Assembly: GCA_016234485.1 (NCBI GenBank)
Contig: JACRBL010000040.1
Location: forward strand, 62,001 to 126,000
From: Chloroflexota bacterium
Lineage (GTDB): Bacteria > Chloroflexota > Anaerolineae > Anaerolineales > Villigracilaceae
Direction of reading: 5' to 3'
Length of the DNA stretch: 64,000 nucleotides
Positions 15,862 to 24,136 of this stretch are shown here, one piece after another; position 1 is the first letter of the stretch, and the number at the start of each line of letters is the position of its first letter. The position numbers and the translations under genes were made by a program. The notes under the pieces were generated by a model, which saw only the letters and a program-made list of their open reading frames with translations, was not told where the DNA came from and searched no databases.

Positions 15862-17316
15862 TCATTCAGTCTCCGTATCAATAGGAAGTTGCGGGGGCGG
15901 TGCGCCGTCCCACAGCAACGGCAGGGTGAAATTAAAGGCCAGCCCGTCTGGCACGTTCTCGGCCCAAATTTTTCCGCCATGCGCTTCGATGATGCCTTTG
16001 CAGATCGAAAGTCCCAGCCCCGTGCCGGTGACGCGCTCGGCGGCGGTGAGGCGGAAGAATTTATCGAAGATGCGTTCGAGATGTTCGGGCGGAACCTGCG
16101 GCCCCTGGTTGCTCACCAATGCGTGGACCGACTCGCCGTCCACAAACGCGCGCAGGCGGATGACCGTTTTCTCCGGCGCGTATTTCACGCTGTTGCTCAA
16201 CAAGTTGGTGAAGACCTGCTCCATCTGCAAAAAGTCCACAGGCACGAGCGGTAAATTCTCTGGCACATCCATTTCGAGACGATGCTCACCGATCAGGTTC
16301 TTCATGCGCGCCAGCACGGTCTCCACGATTTCGCGCAAAATGTTCCACTCGCGTTTGGGTTTGAGCGCGCCCGATTCAATGCGCGACATATCGAGCAGGT
16401 TGCCCACCAGCAGGTTCAGGTGGTCGGCTTCGTCGTCAATCTGTGCCACCAGTTCGGGACGCACGGCGGAATCCCAACTCACTTCATTACTTCGCAAACT
16501 CGACGAGGCGGCTTTGATGGTGGAAAGCGGCGTCCGCAATTCATGCGAGACGGATGACAGGATTGCGGACTTCAAACGGTCGCTCTCTTCGAGGACTTTC
16601 GCGCGGGACTCAGCCTCCGCAAGACGCGCCCTCTCGAGCGCCAACGCGCCCTGGCTGGCAAAGGTCTGCAACAGACGCTTCTCTCCCGACGTGATGGCGG
16701 GCGCGGCCCTCCACAGCCGAATCTCGCCGAGCAGTCCACGCGCGGCCTGGATGGGAAGGATTAACTCGGGCGCTCGGTCTGGCGCGGACGCGTCGGGCAG
16801 GAAAAAGATGAAGGGTGGAGGCCCGCCGAGGTCAATTTGGACGCGTTCGGCCTGCGAGACCGCGAGGGCCTGACGGGCGAGAATGTCCGCGATGGCGCGG
16901 TCGTTATGAAGCCCTGCGAGGGCCGCGCTGATTTCATAGAGCCGCGTGGCTTCGCGCTCGCGCGCAGTCGCCGCCGCGAGGCTGGCTTGCATCCGCCCCA
17001 CGAGTTGACTGATGACCACTGCCACGATGAGGAACACCACGAGAATCACCACGTCTGCAGGACGATGGACAGCGAAAGTGTAATAGGGCGGGATGAAGAG
17101 GTAGTTGAAGGTAAGGAATGTGAGCGCCGCGCCGGTGATGCCTGGCCCCAGCCCCCAAAAGGCGGTGATGATTCCGAGCGGAAGCAGATAGAGCAACGCG
17201 ATCAGCGTGGTATCGAGCGCCTCGCGCAAAACGTAAAAGACAGCCGTGACCAGCGCGATCAAGGCGAAGGCCGCGAGATATTGCCACGAACGGATTAAAA
17301 AAGATGGGCTTCGCAT
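15862..17316 (-). CDS. KdpD-like sensor histidine kinase without the N-terminal USP/KdpD domain
   Basis: Membrane histidine kinase of 484 residues. Four close hydrophobic helices (~8-105) form the DUF4118 module of KdpD (ALLYLLPLGIITAFWGLGPGI, FTFLTFNYLFIPPYYTFAV). A coiled linker and a GAF-like domain (~135-255) follow. The H box is SSVSHELRTPLSTIKAASS. The catalytic domain has LLSNSVKYAPE, FDKFFRLTAAERVTGTGLGLSICKGI and GGKIWAENV. The long N-terminal KdpD domain is absent, which makes this a short form. The start at 17316 is supported by the membrane module and a -10 box 12 nt upstream. Confidence 0.88.
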   Translation of the reverse strand: MRSPSFLIRSWQYLAAFALIALVTAVFYVLREALDTTLIALLYLLPLGIITAFWGLGPGITGAALTFLTFNYLFIPPYYTFAVHRPADVVILVVFLIVAVVISQLVGRMQASLAAATAREREATRLYEISAALAGLHNDRAIADILARQALAVSQAERVQIDLGGPPPFIFFLPDASAPDRAPELILPIQAARGLLGEIRLWRAAPAITSGEKRLLQTFASQGALALERARLAEAESRAKVLEESDRLKSAILSSVSHELRTPLSTIKAASSSLRSNEVSWDSAVRPELVAQIDDEADHLNLLVGNLLDMSRIESGALKPKREWNILREIVETVLARMKNLIGEHRLEMDVPENLPLVPVDFLQMEQVFTNLLSNSVKYAPEKTVIRLRAFVDGESVHALVSNQGPQVPPEHLERIFDKFFRLTAAERVTGTGLGLSICKGIIEAHGGKIWAENVPDGLAFNFTLPLLWDGAPPPQLPIDTETE

Positions 17317-17334
17317 ATAACGAAGCCCATTATA
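17301..17334 (-). promoter_or_regulatory. -10 box and start-codon hairpin of the KdpD-like kinase
   Basis: On the minus strand TATAAT lies at 17334..17329, then ATGGGCTTCG, a 7-base loop TTATATG holding the start codon, and the complementary CGAAGCCCAT. Any mRNA hairpin would place the ATG at the loop edge, and the leader would be only a few bases long. This suggests translational control by local structure. Confidence 0.55.
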
Positions 17335-17373
17335 CCGTTTGGATTCTACCGTTCTAACGGGAAAACCATTTTC

Positions 17374-17515
17374 AACCACAAAGGACACAACCCGCAGGGC
17401 GCTTCGCAGAGGTCACCAAGGAAAAACGCCCGAAAAAATTTTTCCCTTTTCCCCCCTTTGTGTACTCCCTGGCGCCGCCCGCCAGGGCAGGTGTCGTGTC
17501 CTTCGTGGTTAATCT
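17374..17515. repeat. Dispersed repeat with AACCACAAAGGACAC ends, copy 2
   Basis: It begins CAACCACAAAGGACACAAC and ends TCCTTCGTGGTTAA, so the ends are inverted repeats. Inside are CGCAGGGCGCTTCGCAGAGG (inverted relative to copy 1 at 9228-9311) and a GGCGCCGCCCGCCAGGGCAGG block that is shared with the modular hairpin family. Confidence 0.75.
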
Positions 17516-17544
17516 CTTTCCCGTGAAATCCGCGTACAGATTTT

Positions 17545-18564
17545 TTACTCCATCACGTCGAACGTGATCTCCACGGTCATGCCCCACAGGATGCGCGGAT
17601 CCACTTCGTCCACTTTGATTTTGACGCGATACAAAATATCGCCACCCTGCATGGTGAAGGCCTGGCTGATGGTTTCCACCACGCCTGTCATCTGCGCGTC
17701 TTCGAGCGCGTCGGGGATGAGCGCGGCCTTCAAACCGACCGCGATCTTCACCACTTCGAGTTCGGTCAGGTCGTTGGTTTCCACGTACCAGGCGCTGGTG
17801 TCGGCCACTTTCACGGCCCAGGTTTCGGGGCCAGCCTGTTTGCCCAGCGCGGTGTTGACGTCCATCACCGTCCCGTCGAAGGGCGCGACGATGGCGAACG
17901 CGCTGACGTTGGCTTTGGCCGCGTTCAGCCGCGCTTTGAGCAGGGCCAGTTGATCCACATCGGGGCCGTTTTTCACACGGTCGTAAACGCGCTGGGCTTC
18001 TTCATGCAACGCCTTCTTGAGTTCCATATCTGAGCGCACATCTTCCAGCGTCTCCTCGTCCACGTCTTCGACCGTCACTGTTTCCACGGTCGGGATGCGT
18101 TGCCCGCGAACGTTGACGTACGTGACCTTCTGGTATTCGTAATCGCCGTCGGTCATGTCGTCGTACAAATCCTGCGCGTCCTGGTAGATCGTCTCGGCCT
18201 CGCGCAACGTGATCCACGCTTTGGCGCGGACGATATCCGCCGCGTCGGTCAATGCCTCCACGGCCTGCTGCGCGCTGACCAGCTCCAATTGCGCGGCCGC
18301 CAGCGCCGCATCCGACTGACCGCCGAGGCGGGCAAGGACATCCCCAGCCTTGACCTTATCCCCCACCTTCACGCGCACTTCGATCACCGTCCCGCGCGCG
18401 GTGAACGCCAGCGTCGCGTCCTGCGCAGGGACGAGGCGTCCCTCCGCAATGACCGCGTTCGCAGGCGCGGGCGTGGACTGCACGACGGGCGACTCGGTCG
18501 CGGGGGTTCCGCAGGCCGCGAGGACGAAGACTAAAACGAAAAACGTAATGGTTATTTTTTTCAT
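17545..18564 (-). CDS. HlyD/MacA-type adaptor lipoprotein of an ABC exporter
   Basis: Extracytoplasmic adaptor of 339 residues. The lipobox is FVLAACG (Cys ~18). The first biotinyl-lipoyl half is GTVIEVRVKVGDKVKAGDVLARL (~58-80). A long alpha-helical hairpin follows (~85-215; Ala/Glu-rich, with an acidic insert TVETVTVEDVDEETLEDV). The second lipoyl half is FAIVAPFDGTVMDVNTALGK, and then a beta-barrel and a membrane-proximal part. It is the last gene of the export operon, behind the FtsX-type permease. With no outer membrane channel gene in view, it fits the Chloroflexota-style MacAB-like export systems. Confidence 0.88.
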   Translation of the reverse strand: MKKITITFFVLVFVLAACGTPATESPVVQSTPAPANAVIAEGRLVPAQDATLAFTARGTVIEVRVKVGDKVKAGDVLARLGGQSDAALAAAQLELVSAQQAVEALTDAADIVRAKAWITLREAETIYQDAQDLYDDMTDGDYEYQKVTYVNVRGQRIPTVETVTVEDVDEETLEDVRSDMELKKALHEEAQRVYDRVKNGPDVDQLALLKARLNAAKANVSAFAIVAPFDGTVMDVNTALGKQAGPETWAVKVADTSAWYVETNDLTELEVVKIAVGLKAALIPDALEDAQMTGVVETISQAFTMQGGDILYRVKIKVDEVDPRILWGMTVEITFDVME

Positions 18565-18596
18565 AACAAACCTTTCTTGAAATCATCATTTCATCC

Positions 18597-18718
18597 CGTC
18601 ATTGCGAGCGCTCTTTGCGACACTTGCACCGCGCTGCGTTTGGTGCAGTGCAGGTGAGCAATCCCTCCCCCGCGCGAAGATTGCTTCGTCGGGAAGAACA
18701 CCCTCCTCGCAATGACGA
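18597..18718. repeat. Modular hairpin repeat, copy 2
   Basis: CGTCATTGCGAGCGCTC at the left end and CCCTCCTCGCAATGACG at the right. It carries an insert module GACACTTGCACCGC...GGTGCAGTGCAGGTGAGCAATC. Part of that insert (GACACTTGCACCGC and AGTGCAGGTGA) also occurs in frame inside the GT39-like gene at 53462-53489. Confidence 0.85.
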
Positions 18719-18736
18719 ATCAACTGTGTTTCACTC

Positions 18737-18771
18737 AATTACCAATCACCAATTACCATTTACCAATTACT
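18737..18771. repeat. ATTACCAATTACCA repeat string, supplies the ftsX-type stop codon
   Basis: Repeats of CAATTACCA with variants. Read on the minus strand (TAATTGGTAAATGGTAATTGG) its first TAA is the stop codon of the permease gene. Similar strings lie at 24112-24136, 41068-41100, 47339-47377 and 57070-57125. Confidence 0.75.
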
Positions 18772-21220
18772 CATACGCCAGCACCTCGCGTATCGTCATC
18801 GTCGCCGCGTTGCGCGCGGGGATGATGGATGCCACCGCCGAAAGCGCCAGCACCAGTCCCAGCCAGATCGCGTATCCCACCCACGTAAACACCGTGTCAA
18901 TCGGCGTCTCGAACACAGCCAGGCTCACGATGGTCGAAAGCAAATACGTGAACGGGATGGAGAGCAAAATCGCGAACGCGAACGAGATCATCCCGATCAC
19001 CACGCCCTCCGCGATCACCGTCCGCATCACGGCGCGGTCATCTGCGCCAATGGCGCGGGTGATGCCAATTTCGCGTGTGCGCTCCAGCACATTCATGCTC
19101 ATCGTGCCAGTGAGGCCCATCGAGCCGACCACGGCCGTCAACACCGCCATGATGAGCAGGAAGACCACCAACGTATCGAGACTTTCCACCGCCGTATCGA
19201 GCGAGGCGCTGCCCGCTTCGGCGTTGTGAAGTTTGTAGCCGCGGTCGCGCAGGAACGAGTCCAATTCTTCGGCCTTCGCGTCCTGATACGCGCGCGTATG
19301 TTTTTCAGTCACGAGTCGGAACATGTAAGCGCGGTTGGCAAGGTCGGTCGTCTGCGAAATATATTCATACGGCGCGTACGCCAGCATTCCTTCGCGATCC
19401 ACAAACTTAAAAATACCAACCACTTCCCAGGTTTCTTTTTTTCCTAACACGGTCACGTTCAAATAATCACCCGGCTCTACGTCGGGATAATATTTATACA
19501 CGGCCTCGCTCACGGCAAATTTCCGAATATCGCCAGGCTCGATCCAGCGTCCCTTCACAAGGATCGGCTCGATCAATTCGCTGTGCGCGGGCGGCGCGAA
19601 AATGTTCATGTTCTCGAACACGTCGCCGTTCTCATCCAGCAACTCGCCGCTCACGAACTGCCAGCCCTCCATCCGCACCACGCCAGGAACTTGCATCACC
19701 TGTTGCTCCATCTCATGCAGGCGATAGGGCGCGTCGAAATCGAGCGACACGTCCGCCACGAAATAGCGGCTGATCGCGCCGATGTAATCGTGCAGGGTCA
19801 CGCGTACGTTGAAGACCGCGATGAAGATCGCGCCGCCCATCGTCAGCGTGAAGAGAGTCAGCAGGAGACGTCCGCGCCGCCTGAACGTGTTGCGAAGCGA
19901 GATGACGAACGGCCGCGGGATGTGGATGCCGCGCTTCGCGAGTTGGATCGTGAACTGAGTCTGAATCCACTCCCAGCGCGTCACGTTGTTCTGCAGTTCA
20001 ACTGCGGAACGAACGTGACCCTTGAGGCGGCCTCCTTCGTCGCGAGCCGCTTCCCCGCTGATGGCTTTCAGCACGGTGACGCGCGATCCGCCAATGACGG
20101 GGGCGAGGCCAGCGATCAGGGGGACGAGCAACCCCACCAACGTCTGGATGAGAAGCGCCAGGGGGACGATACGATAGCCCAGCAGGTTAAAGTTCATCTC
20201 GTCGGCGATGAAGGCGGCCAGTCCGTACGCGCCCTGTCCGCCGAGCGGAATCGCGATCGCGAGCGCCAGCGCGCCGAACGACATGATCAGCGCGAGGTAC
20301 ATCGCCAGCACCTGCCTGTCGCGCCCGCCGATGAGTTTGATGACGCCGATGTGACGCGTGTGCTGTTGCAACAACGCGGCCAGCGTGTTGGCAATCAGCG
20401 AGCTGGAGAGGAACACGATCAAAATACCGAGCGCCATCAGGATGCCGAGAATCGCGTTGACCGTATCCGCCAGCGGATGCTTGTGCGTCTCGGAGAAGCG
20501 CGAGCGGATGACGTACGCGCCGCCCTTTTCGAGATTGATCTTCAACTCGGCGCCGAGGTCGCGAATGTGGAGGATGTCATCTCCGCCCTCTACCGTGGTG
20601 ATGTAGGCGCGGTTGTATCCCTGCGATTCCTGCAAATAACCGAGCGTGTCCTGCGAGATGTAGCCGAATGGCGAGGCCAGAAAATCGCCCGCGCCCATAG
20701 CCGTATCCTGCGTGATGCCGACGACGGGCAGGGTCTTGATCGAGCCGTCGGGCAGTTGCAGTTCGAGCATGTCGCCCACGCCCACGTTGACGTGCGTGAT
20801 CGCGTCGCGTTCGAGAATTACTTCGCGTTTGCCAGGGAAGGGTTTGCCTTCGAGCGTTGTGAGCAGGTTAACTTTGTTGCCCTCGAAATCATCGAAGGCC
20901 ACCATGTCAAGGATAGTCCACTTCGTTGTGCCAGGCGCGCGCACGCGGATGCTGAACACGCGGCGTCCCTCGGCCTCGTCCACGCCCGAAGTTTGTCGAA
21001 TGGATTCCAGTGTGGTATCGCCAAAGTCCGCCATGCGCAGTTCAATGTTTGAGGGCGTGTTAATCGCGTAACTCTCGCGCATGTCGTTGGCGATAATCAC
21101 AAACGCGCCCGCGATGACTCCAATGGAAAACACACCCACCGCGATGGATAGCACCACCATTGCAGTACGGGCTTTGTTATCGAACAGGTCGTGGATTACT
21201 TTACGCCATCTTGGTCGCAT
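18767..21220 (-). CDS. ABC exporter permease with two FtsX/MacB-type units
   Basis: Membrane permease of 817 residues. Each half has one N-terminal helix, a large extracytoplasmic MacB-PCD-like domain and three helices. Half 1 has a helix at ~18-42, PCD ~50-245 and helices ~255-370. Half 2 has a helix at ~450-470, PCD ~475-670 and helices ~690-805. The segment WRKVIHDLFDNKARTAMVVLSIAVGVFSIGV is a typical FtsX start. The two ATPases for it lie upstream in the operon and the adaptor downstream. The cytosolic linker (~395-430) contains RSAVELQN, encoded by a palindrome at 19981-20018. The stop codon lies inside a repeat string. Confidence 0.88.
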   Translation of the reverse strand: MRPRWRKVIHDLFDNKARTAMVVLSIAVGVFSIGVIAGAFVIIANDMRESYAINTPSNIELRMADFGDTTLESIRQTSGVDEAEGRRVFSIRVRAPGTTKWTILDMVAFDDFEGNKVNLLTTLEGKPFPGKREVILERDAITHVNVGVGDMLELQLPDGSIKTLPVVGITQDTAMGAGDFLASPFGYISQDTLGYLQESQGYNRAYITTVEGGDDILHIRDLGAELKINLEKGGAYVIRSRFSETHKHPLADTVNAILGILMALGILIVFLSSSLIANTLAALLQQHTRHIGVIKLIGGRDRQVLAMYLALIMSFGALALAIAIPLGGQGAYGLAAFIADEMNFNLLGYRIVPLALLIQTLVGLLVPLIAGLAPVIGGSRVTVLKAISGEAARDEGGRLKGHVRSAVELQNNVTRWEWIQTQFTIQLAKRGIHIPRPFVISLRNTFRRRGRLLLTLFTLTMGGAIFIAVFNVRVTLHDYIGAISRYFVADVSLDFDAPYRLHEMEQQVMQVPGVVRMEGWQFVSGELLDENGDVFENMNIFAPPAHSELIEPILVKGRWIEPGDIRKFAVSEAVYKYYPDVEPGDYLNVTVLGKKETWEVVGIFKFVDREGMLAYAPYEYISQTTDLANRAYMFRLVTEKHTRAYQDAKAEELDSFLRDRGYKLHNAEAGSASLDTAVESLDTLVVFLLIMAVLTAVVGSMGLTGTMSMNVLERTREIGITRAIGADDRAVMRTVIAEGVVIGMISFAFAILLSIPFTYLLSTIVSLAVFETPIDTVFTWVGYAIWLGLVLALSAVASIIPARNAATMTIREVLAYE
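19981..20018. repeat. In-frame palindrome inside the ftsX-type gene
   Basis: The central palindrome TTCTGCAGTT-C-AACTGCGGAA has one mismatch. It is extended by the outer arms TCACGTT and AACGTGA, giving 38 bp of near-symmetry. The coding strand reads VRSAVELQNNV, in the same frame and almost the same peptide as the dinB palindrome (SAVQLRN). Confidence 0.85.
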
Positions 21221-21223
21221 AGT

Positions 21224-21338
21224 TTGCTAGTTTCATGGTTACGTGGTTTGGTATTGCGTATTACGTATTGCGTATTGCGTAATTTGCCAACGCAAGTCGC
21301 CTTCGCCCTAACGGATTACGCAGTACGCACTACTCAGT
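21224..21338. repeat. Low-complexity repeat stretch TATTGCGTATTACG
   Basis: Between the kinase and permease genes: GTATTGCGTATTACGTATTGCG is repeated, followed about 50 bp later by GATTACGCAGTACGCACTAC in inverted sense. It is another dispersed string of the kind found elsewhere in the window; no gene is seen. Confidence 0.55.
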
Positions 21339-21343
21339 ATTTT

Positions 21344-23434
21344 CTACCTCACCAACTCCGCCATCTCCTCATTCGTGTACGGCTTCAACTGCACATCTCG
21401 CACGCCCGCGTTGAGAAAATCCGCGACGCGTTCGGGGTTGATGGCCGTGGTCAGGATGATGGACTTGGCGAGCAGTTTGCCTTTCGTGAGCGCGGCCAGC
21501 GCATCGTCGGCAGAGACCGAGGCGCAGTGTTCGTCCACGAGGTAGAGATCGGCGGCGGGGAGTTTCTTCACGTCCGCGACGCGCGTCAGTTTCACGCCCA
21601 TCTTCTTCATTGCACCAGAAAAATGCTTCGCCCAAGCGTCGTCATCGTCCACGAGAACCACGCTGGGAGTTTTTTCCAGCGGCGCGGGCGCGTCCTCCAC
21701 GTGACCTTGCGGAAGGAAAACGGCCACTGTCGCGCCGTCGCCAGGCTCGCTGACGAGGGCGATGCGTCCCTGCGCCTGCGAGATGACGTGCATCGCGGCG
21801 GGCAGGCCGAGTCCGTGATGTTCGCCGCCGCGCGTGGAATAGAACGGCGACCAGGCCTTTTGCTGAGTCTCCGCGTCCATGCCCGCGCCATCGTCTTCGA
21901 TGACAATTTCGAGCAGGCCTTGCTCCTCGGTGGGATGTGCGCGTACTTTGACCGATTTCGCGCCCGCCTCGGCCGCGTTCTGCAACAGGTTGCCGAGGGC
22001 GCGCGTCAACTGCGTGCTATCCGCGATGACGTAGGCCGCTTCGGGTTCGATCTCGACCTGCATCAACCCTTCGCCGAGGCCGCGCTCGTGGACGGCGGTC
22101 TGCAAAATATCTTCGAGCAACACAGGCCGCGGATGCACTTCGCGCACTGCGCCGATCAATTGCTCTTTCACTTCGGTGATCTGCGCGGCAGACTCGGCGA
22201 TGATGTCCAAATCTTCGCGCAGGGATTCAATGTCAACTGTTCCATCTTTGGTTTCTTCCTGCAAACGCGCGATGGTCATCGAGATGGGCAGGGTCTTGTT
22301 GCCGATCCAGTGGATGGCCTCGGTGGTGACGGTGGTCAGCGCTTCGAAGACGCGGTTACGCAGAATCTCCGCGTGCGCTTCTTTCAACTCCGCGAGGGCG
22401 CGGGCGTTGTTGATGGCAACGGCCAGATGCTCGGCCATCGTCAGCAAGGTGGTGATGTCGTCCTGGCTAAAGGCACGCTCCTCCACGCTTTGGACAGTCA
22501 CCGCGCCGAGCACGTGTCCGCCATAGATGAGCGGCAACGCCATTTCAGAACGGGTATGAGGCAGGTGCGGATTCTTGAAGTGGACGCGCTCCTCCCCCAC
22601 GTCCAACGCGATGCGAGCCTCGCCAAACGCGATGCACGCGCCGATCATCGATCCCGCCCCGACCTTGAGACGGTGTCCCTCGGCCAGCATGGACGCGCCC
22701 GCCTCACCGTATCCCGCGCGCAGGACGGCGTACTCGCCCGCCGCGTCCACGAGAAAGACGCCCGCGTAATAAAATCCGTAGGCTTCGCAGATCACGTTGA
22801 CGGTCTGCGGAAGGAGCACATTCAAATCGAGAATGGACGTGACCTCGCGTCCCACCACGTTCGCGGCCTCGAAGAGACGCGAGCGGCGTTCAGCCTGTCG
22901 CAACAATTCCTGATTGGCGCGGTGCGCGTTCGAGTTTTCGATTGCCACCGCGAGCTGGTCGGCCATGGTCTGCAAGGCGGCGATGTCTTCATCGTGGAAG
23001 GCGGCCTCCTCCGTGCTTTGGACGGTCAGCGCGCCGATCACGTCATCGCCCGCGATGAGCGGGAGAGCCATCTCGGAGCGCGTGTTCGGGAGGTGGGGAT
23101 TCTCGAAGAAAACCGCCTCCGCCCCAACGTCGAGGGCGATGCGGCCTTGCCGATTTTGGATGGACGCGCCGATCATCGAGTTGCCGCCGACGGCGAGTTT
23201 GTGTCCCTCGGCCAGCATGGCGCGTCCCGCTTCGCCGCGTCCCGCGCGCAGGACGGCGAATTGTGCGTCCTTATCCACGAGGAAGACGCCCGCGTAATAG
23301 AAGCCAAACTCGTCGCAGATGATGTCCACGGTGCGGACGAAGAGTTCCTGCGGGTCGAGAATGGTGACGATGTTGCGCGCGGCCCGCGCCGCGGCCTTCA
23401 ATAAAGTTGCGTGACGATGAATGTCTTGTGTCAT
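21344..23434 (-). CDS. Double-GAF histidine kinase with C-terminal receiver domain
   Basis: Cytosolic hybrid kinase of 696 residues. GAF 1 (~12-165) and GAF 2 (~185-340) are close copies of each other and of the GAF in the kinase at 24133 (each has PHLPNTRSEMALPLI or a near variant, and a GAVTVQS-like strand). A dimerisation helix carries the unusual H box EAIHWIGNKTLPISMTIARL. The ATPase domain has GNLLQNAAEAG, EDDGAGMD and HGLGLPAAMHVI. A receiver-like domain closes the protein (~580-696; VLVDDDD, LYLVDEHC, QLKPY). No membrane segment is present. It lies inside the export operon between permease and receiver genes and probably tunes export or its expression. Confidence 0.85.
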   Translation of the reverse strand: MTQDIHRHATLLKAAARAARNIVTILDPQELFVRTVDIICDEFGFYYAGVFLVDKDAQFAVLRAGRGEAGRAMLAEGHKLAVGGNSMIGASIQNRQGRIALDVGAEAVFFENPHLPNTRSEMALPLIAGDDVIGALTVQSTEEAAFHDEDIAALQTMADQLAVAIENSNAHRANQELLRQAERRSRLFEAANVVGREVTSILDLNVLLPQTVNVICEAYGFYYAGVFLVDAAGEYAVLRAGYGEAGASMLAEGHRLKVGAGSMIGACIAFGEARIALDVGEERVHFKNPHLPHTRSEMALPLIYGGHVLGAVTVQSVEERAFSQDDITTLLTMAEHLAVAINNARALAELKEAHAEILRNRVFEALTTVTTEAIHWIGNKTLPISMTIARLQEETKDGTVDIESLREDLDIIAESAAQITEVKEQLIGAVREVHPRPVLLEDILQTAVHERGLGEGLMQVEIEPEAAYVIADSTQLTRALGNLLQNAAEAGAKSVKVRAHPTEEQGLLEIVIEDDGAGMDAETQQKAWSPFYSTRGGEHHGLGLPAAMHVISQAQGRIALVSEPGDGATVAVFLPQGHVEDAPAPLEKTPSVVLVDDDDAWAKHFSGAMKKMGVKLTRVADVKKLPAADLYLVDEHCASVSADDALAALTKGKLLAKSIILTTAINPERVADFLNAGVRDVQLKPYTNEEMAELVR

Positions 23435-23459
23435 GGGTTCCTCTTGTGTGGTCTTCGCC

Positions 23460-23575
23460 CGTCATTGCGAGGAGGGCGTTCTTCCCGACGAAGCAATCTC
23501 CTCGCCACGTGAGGGGATTGCTCCCTAGCACTGCCCGCCAGGGCAAGTGTCGGGACGATCACCCTCGCAATGACG
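23460..23575. repeat. Modular hairpin repeat, copy 3
   Basis: CGTCATTGCGAGGAGGGCG at the left, CACCCTCGCAATGACG at the right. It contains the insert block CTGCCCGCCAGGGCAAGTGTCGGGACGA. It fills the space between the double-GAF kinase and the single receiver gene. Confidence 0.85.
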
Positions 23576-23577
23576 AA

Positions 23578-23958
23578 TCAATTCAATATCTTCTCAATCA
23601 ACTCCACCAATCCCTGCTCGCGGCCTTTGACGAAGAACGCGCTCGCGCCGCCCGAGACGGCTTCCTTGGCTTTGTTCACTTCATCATACGCCGTGAGAAT
23701 CACCACAGGCAGGGATTTTTTCTGCTTTTTCAAATCGGCCAATAGGTCGAGACCCGCGCCCGATTTCGGCAGGCCGTCGAAACTCGGCATGTTCAAATCC
23801 AACACCGCGATATCAATCTGCGCGGCGTTCTGCGCGAAGGTCTCACTCCCGTTCTTGCAGTCCGACGCGGTGATTACATCGTATCCCGCGCGCAGGAGAG
23901 TCTTTTCGAGACTCCGCAAAACCAATTTCTCATCGTCCACCAACAAAACAGTCGTCAT
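23578..23958 (-). CDS. Single-domain response regulator (receiver only)
   Basis: CheY-like receiver of 126 residues. Acidic residues VDDEK, the phospho-acceptor Asp in IAVLDLNMPSFDG, Thr in VILTAYD and Lys in FFVKGRE are present. No output domain exists, so it probably passes phosphate between, or acts allosterically on, the two flanking GAF kinases. It ends three bases from a hairpin repeat and starts just after another one. The ribosome binding site on the minus strand (AAGGAGATG) is good. Confidence 0.9.
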   Translation of the reverse strand: MTTVLLVDDEKLVLRSLEKTLLRAGYDVITASDCKNGSETFAQNAAQIDIAVLDLNMPSFDGLPKSGAGLDLLADLKKQKKSLPVVILTAYDEVNKAKEAVSGGASAFFVKGREQGLVELIEKILN

Positions 23959-23984
23959 AACATCTCCTTAATATTGTTCTGTTC

Positions 23985-24104
23985 CGTCATTGCGAGGGCG
24001 ATAGCCCCGACACTTGCCCTGGCGGGCAGTGCCAGGGAGCAATCTCCACCCCGTGTGCGAGGATTGCTTCGTCGCTCACTACCGTTCGCTCCTCTCAATG
24101 ACAG
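23985..24104. repeat. Modular hairpin repeat, copy 4
   Basis: Starts CGTCATTGCGAGGGCGATAG, contains CCGACACTTGCCCTGGCGGGCAG and its partner TGCCAGGGAGCAATC, and ends CCTCTCAATGACAG. The right end has diverged. Confidence 0.8.
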
Positions 24105-24111
24105 AAAAAAA

Positions 24112-24136
24112 TTACCAATTACCAATCTCCAATTAC
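24112..24136. repeat. ATTACCAATTACCA repeat, supplies a stop codon
   Basis: Read on the minus strand, GAG-TAATTGGAGATTGGTAA begins with the TAA stop of the hybrid regulator at 24133. Confidence 0.7.

Noticed and set aside
19583..21052. Open frame of 489 codons on the plus strand
   Set aside because: Antisense to the ftsX-type permease; composition is that of a shadow frame and no domain is visible.
21191..23404. Long open frame of 737 codons on the plus strand
   Set aside because: It runs antisense to the double-GAF kinase, whose domains and motifs are clear on the minus strand; its own peptide is Arg/His/Gly-rich without motifs, typical of a GC-rich shadow frame.
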